DNA from: Latilactobacillus curvatus JCM 1096 = DSM 20019
Lineage (GTDB): Bacteria; Bacillota; Bacilli; Lactobacillales; Lactobacillaceae
NCBI RefSeq assembly: GCF_004101845.1
Contig: NZ_CP026116.1
Span: 1,116,001 to 1,180,000 of the forward strand
Length of the DNA: 64,000 nt
Reading direction: 5' to 3'
Position numbers and translations under genes: made by a program. Positions 61,391 through 64,000 of the stretch are shown piece by piece. How positions within the stretch are numbered: the first letter of the stretch is position 1; every line of letters begins with the position of its first letter. A model generated the notes under the pieces. The model was not told the DNA's origin. It was given only the letters and a program-made list of their open reading frames with translations, and did not search any database.

Positions 61391-62761
61391 TTAATCATCT
61401 AAATAACATAGTATGTACCGTATTTTACCAGTTTGTTCGCGATTAAACAACGCCGAAATCCGTAAATCCGGCCGGCCAAGCAATTGATTTGGGGTCCAAA
61501 CCGCCCATGCATTTTGGCGCTTTGCCTGTGGGGTTTTAGTATCAATCCATAACCGTTGAATGGTTTTGTGGTGTGCCTTATCAAGCATTATTCGATCTGT
61601 TGCTTGTAGCGCCCTGAGTTGCAGTGGCCATTCCTCTGGTGCTAACCAAACGACCTGTTGCCGTTGAACTTGATTAGGTAGATGGTCGATATCGAAAACA
61701 CCAACTTGTTCGCCATTTTTTAACCGCAGCCATTCATTAATCGCTAATGTTCGTGTTTTGACCAAAGAATCCACTATTTGGTGGACACCAATCCGAAAAC
61801 ACCGATACTGCTTTTCAAAAATGATGCCATTGTTCAATGCCACTTGGCCTTGCGGTTTCTGCGGGTTCGCCAACAATTGTTGCACTTGCATTAACTGGGC
61901 TGCCTTTAACGCCGGTAAAGTCTTGAAATATCGTTGCCACACCAATTGCCAGAGCGCCCTTTGTTGTGTCTGGTTCAAGCCATCGAGTTGGTCTAAACGC
62001 CCTTCAATTGCCGCCGGCTGTTTTTTGATTGCCAACAATGGCAGTAACGCCGCGGTTAGATCATCTTGGTGTGCCACCATTTGGGTCAGACTTTGACTGA
62101 ACCGATTGGCATTTTGAATCAAGTGTGGATTTTCTCGTTTTAAAAGTGGCACCACCGCATGTCGCATCCGATTACGAAGAACAGTTTGTTCCTGATTGGT
62201 TTGATCTTCGTAATACCTCAAACCAATCTGATCAGCGTAATCACGCAGTTGTTGCTTACTAAAAGGTAATAGCGGGCGAATTAACGTCCCCGTTTTAAAC
62301 GGTCTGACTTGCCGAATCCCCCGCATTTCATGCAATTCACCGCTACGAACTAATTTCATGAGCAAGGTTTCTAGTTGATCGTCGCCGTGATGCGCGGTCA
62401 CCAAGTAATGCGCCGATTCGGTTCGCATGACTTGATCAAAAAAAGCATAGCGAAATTGACGTGCCGCCGCTTCAACCCCTGTTTCAGGATGACTCGCTTT
62501 TGGCCAATGTTGAATGCGTAACGGGATGGCATGCAATCGGCAAAACTGGGTTAAATATTTTTCTTCAGCCGTACTTTGCGCACGCAATTCATGATTAACG
62601 TGAGCCACAACGACTTGGGGTCGTTGTTTTTGGGGCAGATGAGTCAATAACCACAATAAAACCATTGAATCGACTCCCGTTGACGTTGCCACCACAACCT
62701 TGTCGCCGGCTTGCCAGAACTGCTCTTTTTGAAGATGTATTTGAAATGCTTGTTCTAACAT
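61391..62761 (-). CDS. tilS: tRNA(Ile)-lysidine synthetase
   Basis: 456 residues. The N-type ATP pyrophosphatase loop reads STGVDS at 27-32 (SGGxDS in many species). It modifies C34 of tRNA-Ile(CAU) to lysidine. ATG 62761 follows GGAGAGG. The stop overlaps an out-of-use ATG of hpt, showing tight packing. Confidence 0.95.
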   Translation of the reverse strand: MLEQAFQIHLQKEQFWQAGDKVVVATSTGVDSMVLLWLLTHLPQKQRPQVVVAHVNHELRAQSTAEEKYLTQFCRLHAIPLRIQHWPKASHPETGVEAAARQFRYAFFDQVMRTESAHYLVTAHHGDDQLETLLMKLVRSGELHEMRGIRQVRPFKTGTLIRPLLPFSKQQLRDYADQIGLRYYEDQTNQEQTVLRNRMRHAVVPLLKRENPHLIQNANRFSQSLTQMVAHQDDLTAALLPLLAIKKQPAAIEGRLDQLDGLNQTQQRALWQLVWQRYFKTLPALKAAQLMQVQQLLANPQKPQGQVALNNGIIFEKQYRCFRIGVHQIVDSLVKTRTLAINEWLRLKNGEQVGVFDIDHLPNQVQRQQVVWLAPEEWPLQLRALQATDRIMLDKAHHKTIQRLWIDTKTPQAKRQNAWAVWTPNQLLGRPDLRISALFNREQTGKIRYILCYLDD

Positions 62762-62797
62762 ACCGATTCCTCTCCAACACAGACTTGAAATGAAATA

Positions 62798-62843
62798 AAG
62801 GTTGCCCCGAAAGTCTATCACTAAACTTTCAAGCCAACCTTTA
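62798..62843 (-). terminator. Weak hairpin between the S1 gene and tilS
   Basis: AAAGGTTG...CAACCTTT and GAAAGT...ACTTTC form nested stems but are followed by ATTTCATTT rather than a T run. It may attenuate read-through into tilS. Confidence 0.5.
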
Positions 62844-62856
62844 TCAATTTGTTCTA

Positions 62857-63297
62857 TTAACTGCGACGGCCGCCACGGCCACCACGTTTACCTTCTGTAT
62901 TCCGTTTAATCGTTGATAAGCGATCTTCACTATCTTTTAAGAACCCTGATAATAAATCATCAAAGCCTTCTTTTTTAGGTGCGCTTGAATGCTCTGGTTT
63001 GCGATATCCACCGCGATTATTATTTGGACGACTTTGAGGGCGCGGATGTTCTTGCACTTTAGGTTGATCAACGGCTTTGCGGATTGATAAACCAATCTTA
63101 CCGTTTTGATCTGACATAACCTTCACCGTGACTTCATCACCAACGGTTAAAACATCATGAATATCTTTGATATAACTATCGGACACTTCACTAATATGTA
63201 CCAACCCGGTTTTGCCTTCACCTAAATCTACAAAAGCACCAAAATTCGTAATGCCCGTTACTTTACCAGCAACTTTTGAACCAACTTCAACTGCCAT
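62857..63297 (-). CDS. S1-domain RNA-binding protein (YabR-like)
   Basis: 146 residues: one S1 domain at 1-75 (GSKVAGKVTGITNFGAFVDLG) and a disordered Arg/Asn/Gly-rich tail ending RGGRGGRRS. AGGAGG upstream. YabR-type proteins sit next to divIC in Firmicutes; the role in translation is not settled. Confidence 0.93.
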   Translation of the reverse strand: MAVEVGSKVAGKVTGITNFGAFVDLGEGKTGLVHISEVSDSYIKDIHDVLTVGDEVTVKVMSDQNGKIGLSIRKAVDQPKVQEHPRPQSRPNNNRGGYRKPEHSSAPKKEGFDDLLSGFLKDSEDRLSTIKRNTEGKRGGRGGRRS

Positions 63298-63428
63298 ATA
63301 AAACTACGTCCTCCTAAATGGTCGTTTGAACTCGTCAAACTTTTAATCACTTAAGCGTGATATTTAATAAAATAAGTATAGCACGCTTTGCCCTTGAAAC
63401 AAGGTCGTATTCTGAATTATTTTTGTTG

Positions 63429-63815
63429 CTAATTTAAATTAGGCGCCTTGTCCTGGGGCAAACTGAAGATGGTTTCACCGTCTTTAGAATAGTAATACTT
63501 GTACCGAATGTATTTGGCCAAGTAATCATTATCATGCAGCTGTTGCACTTGAATCTTTAAATCAGATTCAGTTGCTTTAGCTTTTTTTAATGTCTTTTCT
63601 TTAGCTGCCGTTGTTTCTCTAATCTCGGCCAATGAATGATGGGTTTGGAAAATCTGCACACCACAAATTAAGACGACTAATACTGCAACAATCCCCAAGC
63701 CACATAAGCGGCGTTTATGAACACGCTTAACATGGGCTGCCTTGTCTTGCACGATTTTCTGGGCTGCTTGTTGCTGGGTAAATGCATTCTCGATTTTCGC
63801 AATTTTTCGACTCAC
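63429..63815 (-). CDS. divIC: Cell-division protein DivIC/FtsB
   Basis: 128 residues, type II membrane topology: basic cytoplasmic N-terminus, membrane helix about 37-56, then a coiled coil (about 60-95). GTG start after GGGGGG. Part of the FtsL-DivIC-DivIB complex at the septum. First gene of the block leading to lysS. Confidence 0.92.
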   Translation of the reverse strand: MSRKIAKIENAFTQQQAAQKIVQDKAAHVKRVHKRRLCGLGIVAVLVVLICGVQIFQTHHSLAEIRETTAAKEKTLKKAKATESDLKIQVQQLHDNDYLAKYIRYKYYYSKDGETIFSLPQDKAPNLN

Positions 63816-63845
63816 TTAGAAGCCCCCCATCTCGGAATTAAGTTC

Positions 63846-63875
63846 ATTATAGCAATTTCACAAAAAGGTCGTCAA
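63846..63875 (-). promoter_or_regulatory. Promoter of divIC
   Basis: -35 TTGACG (63870-63875), 18-bp spacer, -10 TATAAT (63846-63851). Confidence 0.75.
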
Positions 63876-63925
63876 CTAAGATCCCAGATTCTTAATGACT
63901 TTTATTAAGATGCTCAACAAAGTCA

Positions 63926-63967
63926 CAAAAAAAAGCACCGGCCCATATTAATTCGGCCAGCGCTTTT
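63926..63967 (-). terminator. Terminator of the gene entering from the right edge
   Basis: AAAAAGC.CTGGCC...GGCC.GTGCTTTTTTTT on the minus strand, four bases after the stop at 63971-63973. Confidence 0.8.
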
Positions 63968-63970
63968 TCC

Positions 63971-64000
63971 TTAATCAAAGTTTTCAGCTTGTCTTGTTTC
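63971..64000 (-). CDS. C-terminal end of an unidentified gene
   Basis: Nine codons (ETRQAENFD) and a TAA stop before a terminator. From gene order this could be the S4-domain protein RqcP/YabO, which usually precedes divIC; the visible residues cannot confirm it. Confidence 0.4.
   Translation of the reverse strand, partial: ETRQAENFD

Overview
The window looks like a chromosomal segment of a low-GC lactic acid bacterium, most probably Latilactobacillus (L. sakei or a close relative). The basis is Lactobacillales-type protein sequences, Firmicutes gene orders (divIC-S1-tilS-hpt-ftsH-hslO-dusB-lysS and pcrA-ligA-camS), AGGAGG-type ribosome sites, and no CCA encoded at the tRNA 3' ends. The species name is recognition from memory, not a search result. 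Nearly all genes, including the rRNA operon, lie on the minus strand, as expected for one replichore read away from an origin beyond the high-coordinate end.

Region by region: 1-3.7 kb holds a decayed Sir2-type gene, camS, ligA and, further on, pcrA. 6.4-8.2 kb holds a HAD phosphatase-like gene and a LacI regulator. 8.2-11.7 kb is purine related (purB, a degenerate PurK-like ATP-grasp gene, xpt). 11.9-20.1 kb is general housekeeping: glucosaminidase, an oxidoreductase, two acetyltransferases, cold-shock protein, YkyA-like lipoprotein, ECF S component, tRNA-Leu, SprT-like protein and Tex. 20.2-25.9 kb has a P-type cation ATPase behind a yybP-ykoY (Mn2+) riboswitch, then the NAD salvage pair pncB-nadE.

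25.9-42.5 kb is a visibly AT-richer cell-surface polysaccharide region. It mixes wall-teichoic-acid-type genes (TagA/WecG, TagB-like, TagD) with a Wzx-type flippase and a polymerase-glycosyltransferase fusion. Next to these lie a wrecked acyltransferase/phosphoglycerol-transferase pair, an IS30-type transposase ghost, a secreted amidase with five SH3/GW-like repeats, a small lipoprotein and large membrane proteins. 42.6-49.2 kb covers the nagA-nagR amino-sugar operon with a recognisable NagR operator inside its promoter, an oxidoreductase, proC, two tRNAs, a peptide transporter and a NUDIX protein. 49.2-54.5 kb is an rRNA operon (16S-23S-5S-tRNA-Asn-Glu-Thr) with tandem promoters. 54.9-64 kb is the divIC-to-lysS housekeeping block.

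The most unusual signal is a family of about 120-bp intergenic elements at three loci (3755-3999, 9571-9815, 23385-23557). They are arranged as tandem pairs and start at or within a few bases of the stop codon of the preceding gene. The copies differ in sequence, yet each copy's two arms remain complementary to each other, around a constant CGGTTA-like bulge. That pattern points to selection on a folded structure.
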